The notes: generated from the letters alone by a model not told the origin. A stretch of DNA of 64,000 bases from Methylomonas subterranea (GCF_024505185.1 NZ_JANIBJ010000025.1:1-64000), one strand, 5' to 3'; counted from the stretch's first letter, positions 35,819-46,000 are shown. Made by a program: numbers and translations.

Positions 35819-37413
35819 TACGGTTCTTCTATCAGCATTTCTTGGGTTTCCAGGCGTTGCTGTTGTTTTAGCGTGCGTTGCGCGGACAACTTGGTGGGCT
35901 TGGCAAACCAAACCAGCACCGCCAAGCCCATAAACAGGCAACTCGCCAACCAAAACGCATCGTTCATGGCCTGAATTACCGCGTTCCGGCCCGCCAGCCT
36001 GGCCAGTTTGGCGATGGCGGCCGTCTCGTCAAAGCCCGCCGAAACCAGGCTATCCAGGGTTTGATCGAGTCTCGAGTCGAAGATCGTGTGGGATTCGGCG
36101 AAATGCGTCATATGCATGGGCGCGCGCCGGTAAATAACGATGCCTTGCAGGGCAATGCCCATGGCGCCGGCGGCGATACGCAACAGACTGGCCAACTCCA
36201 CCGCGCGCCAGGTCCGTTCCGGCGGTAAGCCGTGCAGGAACAAAGCGGTCACGGGTACAAAAAAGCTGCCCAGGCAGGCGCCTTCCAAAACCTTGGGCCA
36301 GAACAATTGCGCAAAAGCGTCGTGGCCGTCGAACAGGCTCAGCCAATAATAGACCGCTGCAAAGCCCAGGCAATTAAGCGAGACCAGCAAGCGCGCATCG
36401 AAGTATTTAACGACTTCGTGGAACACGCTGGCGACCGGCTTGGCAAAAATCGCCATCGGTAGAAACACCAAGCCCGCCAATAAGGATGAATAGCCCATAG
36501 CCAATTGCAATTGCACAATTAACATCGACAACAAGCCTTGGAACATCAAAAAGCCCAGAAATAAAATGACCACGCCTATCGTGAAATTGCGCTGGGTAAA
36601 TAAGCCGATGTCCAGAAAAGGCCGGCGCTGGCCGAGTTCCCAGACCACCCAATAACTCAAGGTCACCACAACCGATACCAGCAGGCCGTCGAGATAAAAA
36701 GAGTGAGTCCAATTCCAGTCGTTACCTTGATTCAGCAAGGTTTGTACTCCGAACAAAGCCAGTGTAATCAGCACGAAACCCAAGGCATCAAACCGCTGCC
36801 TAATGCGCGCGCTGCCGCGGCGATAAAGCAAGGCGCCGACGATACCGCCAATCAGCAGCGCGGCGGGAATATTGAGCCAGAATAACCAACGCCAGCCCAG
36901 TGTGTCGGCTATCCAGCCGCCCAGCGGTTGGGCAAAGGTGAATGGTGTCAGGGTAAACACGCTCCAAACCCCCATGCCTATGGATTTTCGTCGGTCCGGG
37001 TATTCCTTGATCAGCAGGGATTGCCCCAAGGGCAAGGTCAAACCGCCGGCGAACCCCAACACGATACGCCCGGCCAAATACGCGTAAAACGAGGTAACCC
37101 ACGCGCAAATAACCGAGGCCAGCGCGAACGCAAAACACGCAGCCACAAACGGACGGTATTCGCCCAGCCGCCGGGACAGCCAGCCTCCCACCGGAAACGC
37201 CAATGCCAGCCCTATCATGTAATCCGTCTGGGTCCAGGTAGCGAAGCTGGGGGGAATGCCAAGACCGGCCGCGACACGCGGCAACATGGCGATATAGGCG
37301 CCGGCATTGAATGTCACCAGTGCATGGCTCAAGCCCAAGCACAGATTGAATAGCAAAAAATGCCATCCTTGCAGCTTTTGCGCCTCGCCGGTAGCTGGAG
37401 TCAAGGCCTTCAT
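35818..37413 (-). CDS. MFS multidrug efflux pump, DHA2/EmrB type
   Basis: A 531-residue, 14-helix major facilitator transporter. The first helix LLFNLCLGLSHALVTFNAG, the motif-A-like loop with GWLSRRLGEYRPF, and GRIVLGFAGGLTLPLGQSLL place it in the EmrB/DHA2 group. With the HlyD protein and the TolC channel it forms a tripartite pump for toxic organic compounds; the substrate is unknown. A start at 37461 is possible and would overlap the lipoprotein gene by 23 bp; 37413 was preferred for spacing before the first membrane helix. Confidence 0.88.
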   Translation of the reverse strand: MKALTPATGEAQKLQGWHFLLFNLCLGLSHALVTFNAGAYIAMLPRVAAGLGIPPSFATWTQTDYMIGLALAFPVGGWLSRRLGEYRPFVAACFAFALASVICAWVTSFYAYLAGRIVLGFAGGLTLPLGQSLLIKEYPDRRKSIGMGVWSVFTLTPFTFAQPLGGWIADTLGWRWLFWLNIPAALLIGGIVGALLYRRGSARIRQRFDALGFVLITLALFGVQTLLNQGNDWNWTHSFYLDGLLVSVVVTLSYWVVWELGQRRPFLDIGLFTQRNFTIGVVILFLGFLMFQGLLSMLIVQLQLAMGYSSLLAGLVFLPMAIFAKPVASVFHEVVKYFDARLLVSLNCLGFAAVYYWLSLFDGHDAFAQLFWPKVLEGACLGSFFVPVTALFLHGLPPERTWRAVELASLLRIAAGAMGIALQGIVIYRRAPMHMTHFAESHTIFDSRLDQTLDSLVSAGFDETAAIAKLARLAGRNAVIQAMNDAFWLASCLFMGLAVLVWFAKPTKLSAQRTLKQQQRLETQEMLIEEP

Positions 37414-37438
37414 ACGCGGGCCCTGTTTACCCGGTTTT

Positions 37439-38305
37439 TCAAAGCGGCCAGCCGAATTCATGCAGGCCTTGCGTTAACAGCCGCGAACTCATCAGCGCCA
37501 AACGCTGTTTAAAAACCTCGCTGTCCCGGTTAAGCGTGTTTTCGCCAACTGGCTCGGTGGTAAAGGCATCCGCGCGAGTGCGGGCAATCACCCGTCCGCT
37601 CTGGGGGTCTATCAACTTCATCAGCACCTGCAGCGACATCTGCCCGGCGAAAATCCGATAGCTGCCCAAGCCCAGTTCCAATACCGCGTCAATATCGGCA
37701 TGGCGCCGATAATCGGCAGCGGCCGTATCGCGTCCGTACCAAGTCAAAGTGGCATCGTGCCAATGGCTCAGCTGCGCGTTTCTATCGGTATCCGCCATCG
37801 GCAGACCGTAATAATCGCGGCTCAAGCTTGCCTTGATCTTGTGCTCGCCCAATTTCCGCAGGGCCTGCCGTGCCAGTAGCAAGGTCGGCGTCCAGCTTGG
37901 CGCGGAACCGATTGCCTGGCGCGGCGGCATTGGCTCATCCTGAATGGCCACTTCGTCGGCATCGTCGCCCGGACTGACTAAGCCGGCCACGACGACATCA
38001 CCCGATGTCATATACAGTTTTTGCCGCAGCGGAAAATCGATGGCCATATTGAGGTAATGCGCGTAAGCGGGAACGCGGGCCGCAATCGGGTCGGGACTGA
38101 TTTCCAGCGGGGGCGATTCGACCGGGACGATCAGGATGCTGTTGAGCTTGGCGACGGCGGAAATTGGCGGTTTGATGGCGGGCGCCCAGCAGCCGCCGAC
38201 CGCAAGGGCCAACGCAACGATAAGAGCGGGCTTTATTTTGCAGGCCTTAAAAACACCCCGGCGGTTTGTATTCACACGGATGTCGAACGACGTTTTCATA
38301 CGCAT
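37439..38305 (-). CDS. Putative lipoprotein, first gene of the efflux operon
   Basis: A 288-residue protein with no recognised enzyme domain. After a basic N-terminus it has a hydrophobic segment and lipobox (LALAVGGCWAP, about residues 31-41). The remainder looks like a periplasmic beta/alpha fold with an internal segment VLELGLGSYRIFAGQMSLQV, reminiscent of outer-membrane assembly-type lipoproteins. It is 25 bp upstream of the MFS gene start used here. It may assist the efflux complex or be an unrelated surface lipoprotein. Confidence 0.65.
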   Translation of the reverse strand: MRMKTSFDIRVNTNRRGVFKACKIKPALIVALALAVGGCWAPAIKPPISAVAKLNSILIVPVESPPLEISPDPIAARVPAYAHYLNMAIDFPLRQKLYMTSGDVVVAGLVSPGDDADEVAIQDEPMPPRQAIGSAPSWTPTLLLARQALRKLGEHKIKASLSRDYYGLPMADTDRNAQLSHWHDATLTWYGRDTAAADYRRHADIDAVLELGLGSYRIFAGQMSLQVLMKLIDPQSGRVIARTRADAFTTEPVGENTLNRDSEVFKQRLALMSSRLLTQGLHEFGWPL

Positions 38306-38442
38306 GGACTCCTATAAAAAGTTGCACATTGCTAGCGGACGAATTCGTGATTCGTGGCTGGTGACAACTATAGGAAGTCAATTTATATAAGACAAACGAT
38401 TTTTATTGGACTTTAATATCGACAAATCCGATACTAAGAGCC

Positions 38443-39303
38443 ATGGACATCGAGCAGATCAAGACCTTTTTAAGCGTCGCCGCCAACGGCAGCTTTCTGG
38501 AAGCCGCCGCCAGGCTGTATGTCACGCAATCGACGGTCAGTACCCGCATACAACGTTTGGAAGCCTATATGGGCGTTACCTTGTTCGTGCGCAATCGTGC
38601 CGGCGCTACCTTGACGCTGCCGGGGCGGCGCTTTTTGCGTCACGCCAAAACGCTGTTAATCACCCTGGAACAAGCACGCCACGACATCGGCCTGCCCAGC
38701 CGCTATCGAGCCAGTATTACCCTCGGTGCGCGCATCGCCCTGTGGGAATCCTTACTACCGGAATGGCTAGGCATCATCCGCGGCCAAGTAGCGGATGTTT
38801 CAATACGCAGTGAAATCGGATTTGAAGAAGATCTGATGCGCGGCGTCATCGAAGGTTCGATGGATATAGGCATGATGTATACGCCGCAACACAACCCCGG
38901 CCTCAAGGTCGAGCATTTATTCGATGAAACCCTGGTGTTGTTAACCTCTGACCCGGCAAAACCCTGGCCTAACGACGATTACATCTACGTCGACTGGGGT
39001 CCGGGGTTTTACGCCCAACACAGCAATGCCTATCCCAATCTGGAGCGTCCGCCCCAGGTCGTCAATATCGGCTGGCTGGCCGTGCAATTAGTGGTATGCA
39101 ATGGCGGCTCGTGCTTTTTACCCATTCGCATCGCCGCGCCGCTGATAAAAGAACGCAAACTGTTTCAGGTACCCGGCAGCCTGCAATTCAAATTACCGGC
39201 CTATATGGTATCATCACTTGATAGCGATTCAATCATATTGCAGCAGATACTGGATAACTTAAGGTCACTGGCCGCGATCGAGCGGCGGAAAAGCTACGGC
39301 TAA
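38443..39303 (+). CDS. LysR-family transcriptional regulator
   Basis: A 286-residue LTTR. The N-terminal winged HTH (MDIEQIKTFLSVAANGSFLEAAARLYVTQSTVSTRIQRLE region, about 1-45) is followed by a ligand-binding domain (about 88-280). It is divergent from the efflux operon with a 137-bp shared region, the classic layout in which the regulator controls the neighbouring operon. The shared region is AT-rich, with an imperfect palindrome near 38377-38393 (GTC...TTATATAA...GAC). Confidence 0.88.
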   Translation: MDIEQIKTFLSVAANGSFLEAAARLYVTQSTVSTRIQRLEAYMGVTLFVRNRAGATLTLPGRRFLRHAKTLLITLEQARHDIGLPSRYRASITLGARIALWESLLPEWLGIIRGQVADVSIRSEIGFEEDLMRGVIEGSMDIGMMYTPQHNPGLKVEHLFDETLVLLTSDPAKPWPNDDYIYVDWGPGFYAQHSNAYPNLERPPQVVNIGWLAVQLVVCNGGSCFLPIRIAAPLIKERKLFQVPGSLQFKLPAYMVSSLDSDSIILQQILDNLRSLAAIERRKSYG

Positions 39304-39360
39304 AGCCGGGTCTGCGGCGGACATATCCGCAACAAGCGGACGACGTTTTTACAGATAAAA

Positions 39361-39382
39361 AAGCCCCTTTTTAGAGGGGCTT
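39361..39382 (-). terminator. Terminator for ssb (minus strand)
   Basis: AAGCCCCT (39361-39368) pairs with AGGGGCTT (39375-39382) over a 6-nt loop. Read on the minus strand, the stem is followed by a T-run (complement of the A-run at 39355-39360), so it mainly ends the ssb transcript. It may also work weakly for the LysR gene. Confidence 0.7.
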
Positions 39383-39416
39383 ATGTTCACATACTTTACA
39401 GAACAGTCTCAGGTAA

Positions 39417-39514
39417 GGATTCCGCCCCAAATAACTTCCCTATTTATATCCCTCACCCTAGCCCTCTCCCGGAGGGAGAGGGAACAGAATGCGGAAGTTA
39501 TAGGGGCGGAATCT
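39417..39514 (+). repeat. MITE-like palindromic repeat, copy C
   Basis: The best-preserved copy. Outer arms are GATTCCGCCCC and GGGGCGGAATC, inner arms ATAACTTCC and GGAAGTTAT, with a central palindrome CTCCCGGAGGGAG. It lies between the ssb stop and its terminator. Nearly the same as copy B over its whole length. Confidence 0.88.
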
Positions 39515-39522
39515 TATGTCGG

Positions 39523-39981
39523 TCAAAACGGAATATCGTCGTCGAAATCGTCGTAACTGGCCGGAGCGGGTTGCGAGGGCATGGACGAAGCCGGGCGGCT
39601 GTCATAATTGCCGGCGGGCGGTGCGTTGTCGGCATAGTTGGCGGTACCGCCGCTACGGCTGTCCAGCATGTGCATGTTATCGGCAACGATTTCGGTGGTG
39701 TATCTATCCTGACCGTCCTGGCCTTGCCATTTCTGGGTGCGAATGCGGCCTTCGACATAACACTGGCTGCCTTTCTTCAAATATTCGCCGGCGATTTTCG
39801 CCAAACCGCTGAAAAACACCACTCTATGCCATTCAGTGTCTTCCTTGCGCTCACCGGTATTACGGTCTTTCCAGCGGCGGCTGGTAGCCAGTCGAATGGT
39901 GGTGATGGCGTCGCCATTCGGCATATAGCGCACTTCCGGGTCGGCCCCCAGGCGGCCGATCAGCATGACTTTGTTCAACAT
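39523..39981 (-). CDS. ssb: Single-stranded DNA-binding protein
   Basis: A 152-residue SSB. The OB fold starts [22 protein letters not shown], continues with [20 protein letters not shown] and [11 protein letters not shown], and a Gly/Pro/Ser-rich linker leads to the acidic tip DDFDDDIPF, the partner-binding tail. It protects single-stranded DNA in replication and repair. It is followed by repeat copy C and preceded by an MFS gene 35 bp upstream in the same direction. The ssb-MFS-uvrA arrangement, with uvrA divergent, is common in gammaproteobacteria. Confidence 0.95.
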   Translation of the reverse strand: MLNKVMLIGRLGADPEVRYMPNGDAITTIRLATSRRWKDRNTGERKEDTEWHRVVFFSGLAKIAGEYLKKGSQCYVEGRIRTQKWQGQDGQDRYTTEIVADNMHMLDSRSGGTANYADNAPPAGNYDSRPASSMPSQPAPASYDDFDDDIPF

Positions 39982-40016
39982 GATTGTCTCCCTATAAAAA
40001 ACTTAACCGCAACGGC

Positions 40017-41402
40017 TTATTGCCACTGCTTTAAAAAAATATTCAATTCGTTTTTGTTCAGCCGCTGGCTATCGACTTTCAGATAGGCGGTATTTTCCTC
40101 GAAATGCAAACGCACCTCCTCGACACCGTTGATGGCCAGCAACTGCCTGGAAAATTCCGTGCCCCGTTCCGGTTTGACGGCTTGCAGCGACAGCAGCAGA
40201 TTGGCCAGATAACGCGGCGGCGACATGAATAAGGCGATCAGCGCCCAGCTGGCGGCAATGGCGGCGGAAAATATAAACACCGAGGTCGGACCGTATTCGC
40301 CGTATAGCCAACCACCGCTGGCACCGCCTAAAAATGCGCCGACGAATTGGGCGCTGGAGTAAATACCCATGGCGGTGCCCTTCAAATCGCCCGGCGCGGT
40401 TTTGGAAATCAATGACGGCAAGGTGGCTTCCAACAAGTTAAACCCGCAGAAAAACACCCACAGGCAGGCAATCAAACCGACCAACTGACCATGCAGCAAG
40501 GTGAAACCCAGATTGGCCAACACCAGCGAAACAATGGCGCCGACGAAGACGGTCTTCATGCGGCGTTTCTTCTCGGCGATGATCACGAACGTAATGATGG
40601 CGGCCATCGAAGTAACCAGTACCGGTAGGTAGACCAGCCAATGTTTGCCGGCCAGCAGCCCGGCATCCCGCATCAATAGCGGCACCACCACGAAGCTGGC
40701 CATCAGGATCAGATGCAGCGCAAAAATACCGTAATTGAGCCGCAGCAAGTCGGCGTTTTTGATCACCGAACTCAATTCGGACGGAATGTATTCGGCGTCG
40801 CGATGCACGCTGATTTTTTGCGGATTCGGCACGATGAACAAGACCACCGGCACCGCCAGCGAAGCCAGCAAGGCAATCAGCCAGAATATGCCGCTGATGC
40901 CGAAATGATGCGCAATCACCGGCCCCAAAGTCATCGCCACCCCGAAGGAAACCCCAATGCTGGCACCTATGGTCGCCATGGCCTTGGTGCGGTTGACTTC
41001 CTGCGTCAGGTCGGCCAACAAGGCCATCACCGCCGCCGAGACGGCTCCGCAACCCTGCAGGGCGCGGCCTATCAAAATGCCGTAAATGTCCGTGGCCAAC
41101 GCGGCCACCACGCTGCCGGCCAAAAACAGCAACAAACCGATGACGATAATCGCCTTGCGGCTGAAACGATCCGACAACAATCCGAACGGAATTTGCAGCA
41201 CGGCCTGGGTCAAGCCGTAAATGCCCATGGTCAAGCCGACCAGTTTGGGCGTCGAGCCCGGCATTTGTTCGGTAAACAGCGACAATACCGGCAATAACAT
41301 GAACAAACCCAGCATTCTGAGCGAATAAATACCGGCCAGCGAAACCGTTGCCCGCTTTTCCATGCGCGTCATTGCACCCGAAACATCCTGAACCTGTGTC
41401 AA
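40017..41402 (-). CDS. MFS transporter with C-terminal YAM-like domain (YajR type)
   Basis: A 461-residue, 12-helix MFS protein. The motif A loop GLLSDRFSRKAIIVIG and helices up to about residue 390 are followed by a soluble C-terminal domain (about 400-461, GVEEVRLHFEENTAYLKVDS). This matches the small ferredoxin-like YAM domain of E. coli YajR. The start is TTG at 41402 because GAGGAG lies 7 bp upstream. The substrate is unknown. It is divergent from uvrA and upstream of ssb. Confidence 0.83.
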   Translation of the reverse strand: MTQVQDVSGAMTRMEKRATVSLAGIYSLRMLGLFMLLPVLSLFTEQMPGSTPKLVGLTMGIYGLTQAVLQIPFGLLSDRFSRKAIIVIGLLLFLAGSVVAALATDIYGILIGRALQGCGAVSAAVMALLADLTQEVNRTKAMATIGASIGVSFGVAMTLGPVIAHHFGISGIFWLIALLASLAVPVVLFIVPNPQKISVHRDAEYIPSELSSVIKNADLLRLNYGIFALHLILMASFVVVPLLMRDAGLLAGKHWLVYLPVLVTSMAAIITFVIIAEKKRRMKTVFVGAIVSLVLANLGFTLLHGQLVGLIACLWVFFCGFNLLEATLPSLISKTAPGDLKGTAMGIYSSAQFVGAFLGGASGGWLYGEYGPTSVFIFSAAIAASWALIALFMSPPRYLANLLLSLQAVKPERGTEFSRQLLAINGVEEVRLHFEENTAYLKVDSQRLNKNELNIFLKQWQ

Positions 41403-41478
41403 ACCCCAACTCCTCTTTGCCTTGCGTCGTGAAAGGCACGTATAGTATCAGGTTCTTTAAATTGCAGGAATCGACACA

Positions 41479-44295
41479 GTGGACACCATCAGCATACGCG
41501 GCGCCCGCACCCATAACCTGAAAAACATTGACCTGGACCTGCCCCGGGACAGCCTGATCGTCATTACCGGGCTGTCCGGTTCCGGCAAATCGTCGCTGGC
41601 CTTCGATACCATTTACGCCGAAGGCCAGCGACGCTACGTGGAGTCCTTGTCCGCCTACGCCCGGCAGTTCTTGTCGATGATGGAAAAACCCGATGTCGAT
41701 CATATCGAAGGCCTGTCGCCGGCCATTTCCATCGAGCAGAAGTCCACCTCGCACAATCCACGCTCGACGGTCGGCACCATTACCGAGATTTACGACTATC
41801 TGCGCCTGCTGTATGCCAGGGTCGGTATTCCACGTTGTCCGGAACACGGCGGTTCGCTGGAGGCGCAAACCGTCAGCCAGATGGTGGACCAGGTATTGGC
41901 GCAGCCGGAAGGCGAACGTTGGATGCTGCTGGCGCCGGTGGTCAACGATCGCAAGGGCGAACACGTGCTGCTGCTGGAAGACCTGAAGGCCCAGGGTTTT
42001 CTGCGCGCCCGCATCGACGGCGAAGTCTACGAACTGGACGAGCCTCCGGCGCTGGATTTAAAGAAAAAACACACCATAGAAGTCATCGTCGACCGCTTCA
42101 AAATACGCGACGACATTGCCTTGCGGCTGGCGGAATCGTTCGAAACCGCGCTACGCCTGTCCGACGGCCTGGCGATGGCCGTTTCCATGGAAACCGAACA
42201 AACCCTGCTGTTTTCCGAACGCTACGCCTGCCCGCATTGCGGTTACAGCTTGAGCGAACTGGAACCGCGCATCTTTTCCTTCAACAACCCCAAGGGCGCC
42301 TGCCCCAGCTGCGACGGTCTGGGGGTGCGCCAGCATTTCGATCCGCAACTGGTGGTGCACAATCCGGACATCAGTCTGGCCGGCGGCGCGGTGCGCGGCT
42401 GGGACCGGCGCAACGCCTACTATTACCAAATCATTTGCGCGCTGGCCGAACGTTACGGCTTCGATCCGGAAATGCCGTTCTCGAAAATTCCCAAACAAAT
42501 ACAGGCGGTGATTCTGTACGGTAGCGGCGAAGACAGCATCACCTTTCAATTCCAGATGGGCCAGGGCAAACCCAAGATCAGTCGCCATCCTTTCGAGGGC
42601 ATCATTCCCAACATGGAACGCCGCTATCACGAAAGCGATTCGCAGATGGTGCGCGACGAGCTATCCAAATATCTGGCCCAACAAACCTGCGAGGTCTGCG
42701 ACGGCGCCCGTTTGAACCTGGGCGCGCGCAATGTGTTCGTGGCCGACCAGCCTTTGCACCACGTCACCCGCCAGCCTATCAAGCAGACGCTGAGCTTTTT
42801 TCAGCAATTGTCCATACCCGGCCACCGCGGCGAAATCGCCGCCAAGATCAATAAAGAAATACAGGAAAGGCTGGAATTTTTGGTCAACGTCGGCCTGGAC
42901 TATCTGACCCTGGACCGCAGCGCCGACACCTTGTCCGGCGGCGAAGCCCAGCGCATACGCCTGGCCAGCCAGATCGGCGCCGGCCTGGTAGGGGTAATGT
43001 ACGTGTTGGACGAGCCGTCTATTGGTTTGCATCAGCGCGACAACCAGCGGCTGTTGAATACGCTATTCAGATTGCGCGACTTGGGCAACACCGTCATCGT
43101 GGTCGAACACGACGAGGACGCCATTCGCGCCGCAGACCACATCGTCGATATCGGTCCCGGCGCCGGCGTGCACGGCGGCCAAATCGTCTCGCAAGGCTCG
43201 CCCGCGCATATTCTGGCGGACGCCGCTTCGTTGACCGGCCAATACCTTTCCGGCGCGCAAACCATAGATGTGCCGAAGCAAACCACAGCCAACGACGCGG
43301 CCCGTCAATTGACCATCCGCAACGCCCGAGGCAACAACTTACAGAACGTCACCGTGAATTTTCCGGTAGGCTTGTTGACCTGCGTCACCGGCGTGTCCGG
43401 TTCCGGCAAGTCCACCCTGATCAACGACACCCTCTACAGCCATGCGGCACGCATCATCAACGGCGCCAGCTGCATTCCGGCACCCTGCGACGCCGTCGAG
43501 GGCCTGGAACAGTTCGACAAGGTGGTGGACATCGACCAAAGCCCGATCGGCCGCACGCCGCGCTCCAACCCGGCAACCTACACCGGCATTTTCACGCCGG
43601 TGCGGGAGCTGTTCTCGGCCACGCCGGAAGCCCGTTCGCGCGGCTATACGCCGGGCCGCTTCAGCTTCAACGTCAAGGGTGGGCGCTGCGAGGCCTGCTC
43701 CGGCGACGGCGTCATCAAGGTGGAAATGCATTTTCTGCCGGACATTTTCGTGCCTTGCGATATCTGCCACGGCAAGCGCTACAACCGGGAAACCCTGGAA
43801 ATCCGTTATAAAGGCAAGACCATCCACGAGGTGCTGGAGATGACGGTGGAGGACGCCGCGCAGTTTTTCTCCGCGGTACCCAGTCTGGCCCGCAAGCTGC
43901 ATACGCTGATAGAGGTTGGCTTGAGCTATATCACGCTGGGTCAAAACGCCACCACCTTGTCCGGCGGCGAAGCGCAGCGGGTCAAACTGGCCAAGGAATT
44001 ATCCAAACGCGATACCGGCAAAACGCTGTATATTTTGGACGAACCCACCACCGGTCTGCATTTTCACGACATCAAGCAATTGCTGTCCGTGCTGCACACG
44101 CTGCGCGACCATGGCAACACCGTCATCATCATCGAGCATAATCTGGACGTGATTAAAACGGCGGACTGGATTGTGGATATGGGGCCGGAAGGCGGCAATG
44201 GCGGCGGCAGGCTGGTGGCCGAAGGTACGCCGAGACAGATTGCCCAACATGCCGAATCGCATACCGGGGTTTATCTGCGGCGCTTTTTCGATTGA
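41479..44295 (+). CDS. uvrA: Excinuclease ABC subunit A
   Basis: A 938-residue damage-recognition ATPase of nucleotide excision repair. It has two ABC units: Walker [11 protein letters not shown] (about 31) and [10 protein letters not shown] (about 640), and signature [12 protein letters not shown] and [12 protein letters not shown]. The zinc modules are [19 protein letters not shown]...CPSC and [19 protein letters not shown]...CDIC. It begins with GTG at 41479, matching the conserved N-terminus [18 protein letters not shown]. Full length for the family. Confidence 0.96.
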   Translation: MDTISIRGARTHNLKNIDLDLPRDSLIVITGLSGSGKSSLAFDTIYAEGQRRYVESLSAYARQFLSMMEKPDVDHIEGLSPAISIEQKSTSHNPRSTVGTITEIYDYLRLLYARVGIPRCPEHGGSLEAQTVSQMVDQVLAQPEGERWMLLAPVVNDRKGEHVLLLEDLKAQGFLRARIDGEVYELDEPPALDLKKKHTIEVIVDRFKIRDDIALRLAESFETALRLSDGLAMAVSMETEQTLLFSERYACPHCGYSLSELEPRIFSFNNPKGACPSCDGLGVRQHFDPQLVVHNPDISLAGGAVRGWDRRNAYYYQIICALAERYGFDPEMPFSKIPKQIQAVILYGSGEDSITFQFQMGQGKPKISRHPFEGIIPNMERRYHESDSQMVRDELSKYLAQQTCEVCDGARLNLGARNVFVADQPLHHVTRQPIKQTLSFFQQLSIPGHRGEIAAKINKEIQERLEFLVNVGLDYLTLDRSADTLSGGEAQRIRLASQIGAGLVGVMYVLDEPSIGLHQRDNQRLLNTLFRLRDLGNTVIVVEHDEDAIRAADHIVDIGPGAGVHGGQIVSQGSPAHILADAASLTGQYLSGAQTIDVPKQTTANDAARQLTIRNARGNNLQNVTVNFPVGLLTCVTGVSGSGKSTLINDTLYSHAARIINGASCIPAPCDAVEGLEQFDKVVDIDQSPIGRTPRSNPATYTGIFTPVRELFSATPEARSRGYTPGRFSFNVKGGRCEACSGDGVIKVEMHFLPDIFVPCDICHGKRYNRETLEIRYKGKTIHEVLEMTVEDAAQFFSAVPSLARKLHTLIEVGLSYITLGQNATTLSGGEAQRVKLAKELSKRDTGKTLYILDEPTTGLHFHDIKQLLSVLHTLRDHGNTVIIIEHNLDVIKTADWIVDMGPEGGNGGGRLVAEGTPRQIAQHAESHTGVYLRRFFD

Positions 44296-44299
44296 AATC

Positions 44300-44375
44300 T
44301 GGTGGGTGCTGAGGGGTTCGAACCCCCGACCCTCGCCTTGTAAGGGCGATGCTCTCCCAGCTGAGCTAAGCACCC
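44300..44375 (-). tRNA. tRNA-Val (anticodon UAC)
   Basis: A complete 76-nt cloverleaf on the minus strand. The acceptor stem GGGTGCT pairs with AGCACCC. The D-arm contains AGCTCAGCTGGGAGAGC, the anticodon loop CTTACAA has anticodon TAC, the T-arm is GGGGGTTCGAACCCC, and CCA is encoded. It lies 4 bp beyond the convergent uvrA stop. Confidence 0.95.
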
Positions 44376-44690
44376 GACTGCAACCGGCGGGCATTCTATC
44401 CAAATTGCCCGGCAATGCAAGACGTTTTTTAGCGCCGGTTAAAAAATCTCTACAAACCTTCCCATAAAAACGTGAAATCCGGCACGGAACAAATATCGTT
44501 TTGCCTATAGTTGTAAAAAATCATACTTAGCATATCTTTATGTAATTAGACGCTTACACTTTGAAGCAGTTATCTGTCCCAATGTCGGAAGCGCGAGCTG
44601 TTGGAAATATCCGGCTAGCTCGTCAAGCAAGGGACTCCCCGACTGGCGCACCTGAAAAATCAATATTGCAGCCCAATCAAATACAAAGAT
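44376..44690. other. Leader region before the GGDEF gene
   Basis: A 315-bp stretch between the tRNA and the GGDEF gene. It contains the tRNA promoter area (leftward) and, at 44584-44643, a potentially structured RNA: GTCGG/CCGAC closes a region with a long hairpin CGAGCT...AGCTCG (44594-44622) and a small GGG-ACT-CCC hairpin. It does not match the c-di-GMP riboswitch consensus as far as can be seen. No promoter was assigned. Confidence 0.3.
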
Positions 44691-45725
44691 ATGACCAACA
44701 GCACAGCACTATTACCGATTTACGATTTTTCCCATGCCCTGAACGCCAACTACCTGAACAAAATCATTCCGCTGTTGACTCAGCATCAAATTGCCGCCAA
44801 TCCAATCAATTACGCCATTTTTTACGATTACGTCAGCGAGCTGAATCCGGCCTTGAACTCGGCCGTCAGCCGCCTGCTGAGCCAAAATGCGGCATTCGAT
44901 TGCGAGACCAGCCTTGGGCTGTACGGCAACTTTATCAGCAACGCGCCTTTAAAATCCTTCGACACCATTCAACAAAAAATCCATAAGGTGATACGTCAGG
45001 CAACCGATGCCATCAACGACACCTGCCACAAGGCCGAACAGACTAACGACAGTTTCCGCAAAAAATCGGCGATATTGGAGAAAAAACCGGAAATTGCCAC
45101 CACCCAATCGATTTTGCAGGAAATCATCCTGGAAACAAAATCGCTCGCCGCCACCAGCTATGCGATGCAGATGCAGCTAAATCAGGCTAAATCGGAAATG
45201 GAGGAATTGCGCAACGAGTTGATCCAGGTCAGGCAAATGGCGGTCACCGACGGCCTGACCGGCTTGTTGAACCGGCGGGCATTCGATCAGACTTTACACG
45301 AAATTATCGAACAGCCGATCGGCGAATCCACCTGCCTGTCCTTGCTGGACATCGATCACTTCAAGCGTATCAACGATACCTTCGGCCATACCATAGGCGA
45401 TAACGTGATCAAGTTTGTGGCGTCCTTATTGAAGAAACATGCCGAGCAACATCATCATGTGGCGCGCTACGGCGGCGAGGAACTGGCCATCATCATGCCC
45501 AATACGCCCAAGCGCAAGGCTATCGAGATCGCCGAAAACATTCGCCTGGACATGGAAAATAGCCGCTTGAAACGCAAAACCGATAACGCAACCCTGGGCC
45601 AAATCACACTTTCGGTCGGTATCGCCGAACTGCAAGCCGACGATAACCCGGAAAGCTTCATAACCCGCGCCGATACCGCCCTTTATCAAGCCAAGGAATC
45701 GGGCCGCAACCGGGTCATGCATTAA
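44691..45725 (+). CDS. GGDEF diguanylate cyclase
   Basis: A 344-residue cytoplasmic protein. The N-terminal half (about 1-175) is helical without a membrane segment and resembles the N-terminal regions of soluble GGDEF proteins. A coiled-coil linker with EMEELRNELIQVRQMAVTDG leads into the GGDEF domain (about 183-344). The active site is RYGGEELAII near residue 257, an accepted GGEEF-type variant, and LTGLLNRRAFD and DIDHFKRINDTFGH are intact. It should make c-di-GMP, which the two PilZ proteins could sense. No RxxD inhibitory site was clearly seen. Confidence 0.87.
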   Translation: MTNSTALLPIYDFSHALNANYLNKIIPLLTQHQIAANPINYAIFYDYVSELNPALNSAVSRLLSQNAAFDCETSLGLYGNFISNAPLKSFDTIQQKIHKVIRQATDAINDTCHKAEQTNDSFRKKSAILEKKPEIATTQSILQEIILETKSLAATSYAMQMQLNQAKSEMEELRNELIQVRQMAVTDGLTGLLNRRAFDQTLHEIIEQPIGESTCLSLLDIDHFKRINDTFGHTIGDNVIKFVASLLKKHAEQHHHVARYGGEELAIIMPNTPKRKAIEIAENIRLDMENSRLKRKTDNATLGQITLSVGIAELQADDNPESFITRADTALYQAKESGRNRVMH

Positions 45726-45811
45726 CTCATCGAGGTAGGGCATCGGCAGCAAATAAAAGGCTGTCGCGATTGTCGCCCTCATCATGGCAACGAGAGCGTA
45801 GCTGCCAATGA

Positions 45812-45997
45812 CCTTCAGCGTAACGTTCATGAAGGCCTGGCGATCGCCCCGGCAAATGAAAGTAGTGCAGCTGGGTACGGTTCCTCGCCGGACAGGACGC
45901 CGTAAATACGTCCGTGTAGGCTCGACGGCAGCATCCTTGCTGCCGACGCCTGTCCAACAAGCAACCGTACCCGCCCGATTTTTTACTTTCAGAGTAA
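45812..45997 (+). repeat. ~186-bp intergenic repeat, copy 1
   Basis: Bounded by imperfect direct repeats of CTTTCAGAGTAA (here CCTTCAGCGTAA at the start and a perfect copy at the end). The body includes GTAACGTTCATGAAGG, GCAAATGAAAGTAGTGCAGC, CTCGACGGCAGCATCCTTGC and GTCCAACAAGCAACCGTACC. It is nearly identical to 61641-61825 and to the inverse of 58290-58467. Confidence 0.88.
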
Positions 45998-46000
45998 AAA

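Noticed and set aside
40438-41964. Long minus-strand frame of 508 codons across the MFS gene and the start of uvrA
   Set aside because: It overlaps two well-supported genes in other frames, and its translation has no coherent domain.
44376-44690. c-di-GMP (GEMM) riboswitch upstream of the GGDEF gene
   Set aside because: The conserved GEMM core sequences were not found. Only generic hairpins are visible.
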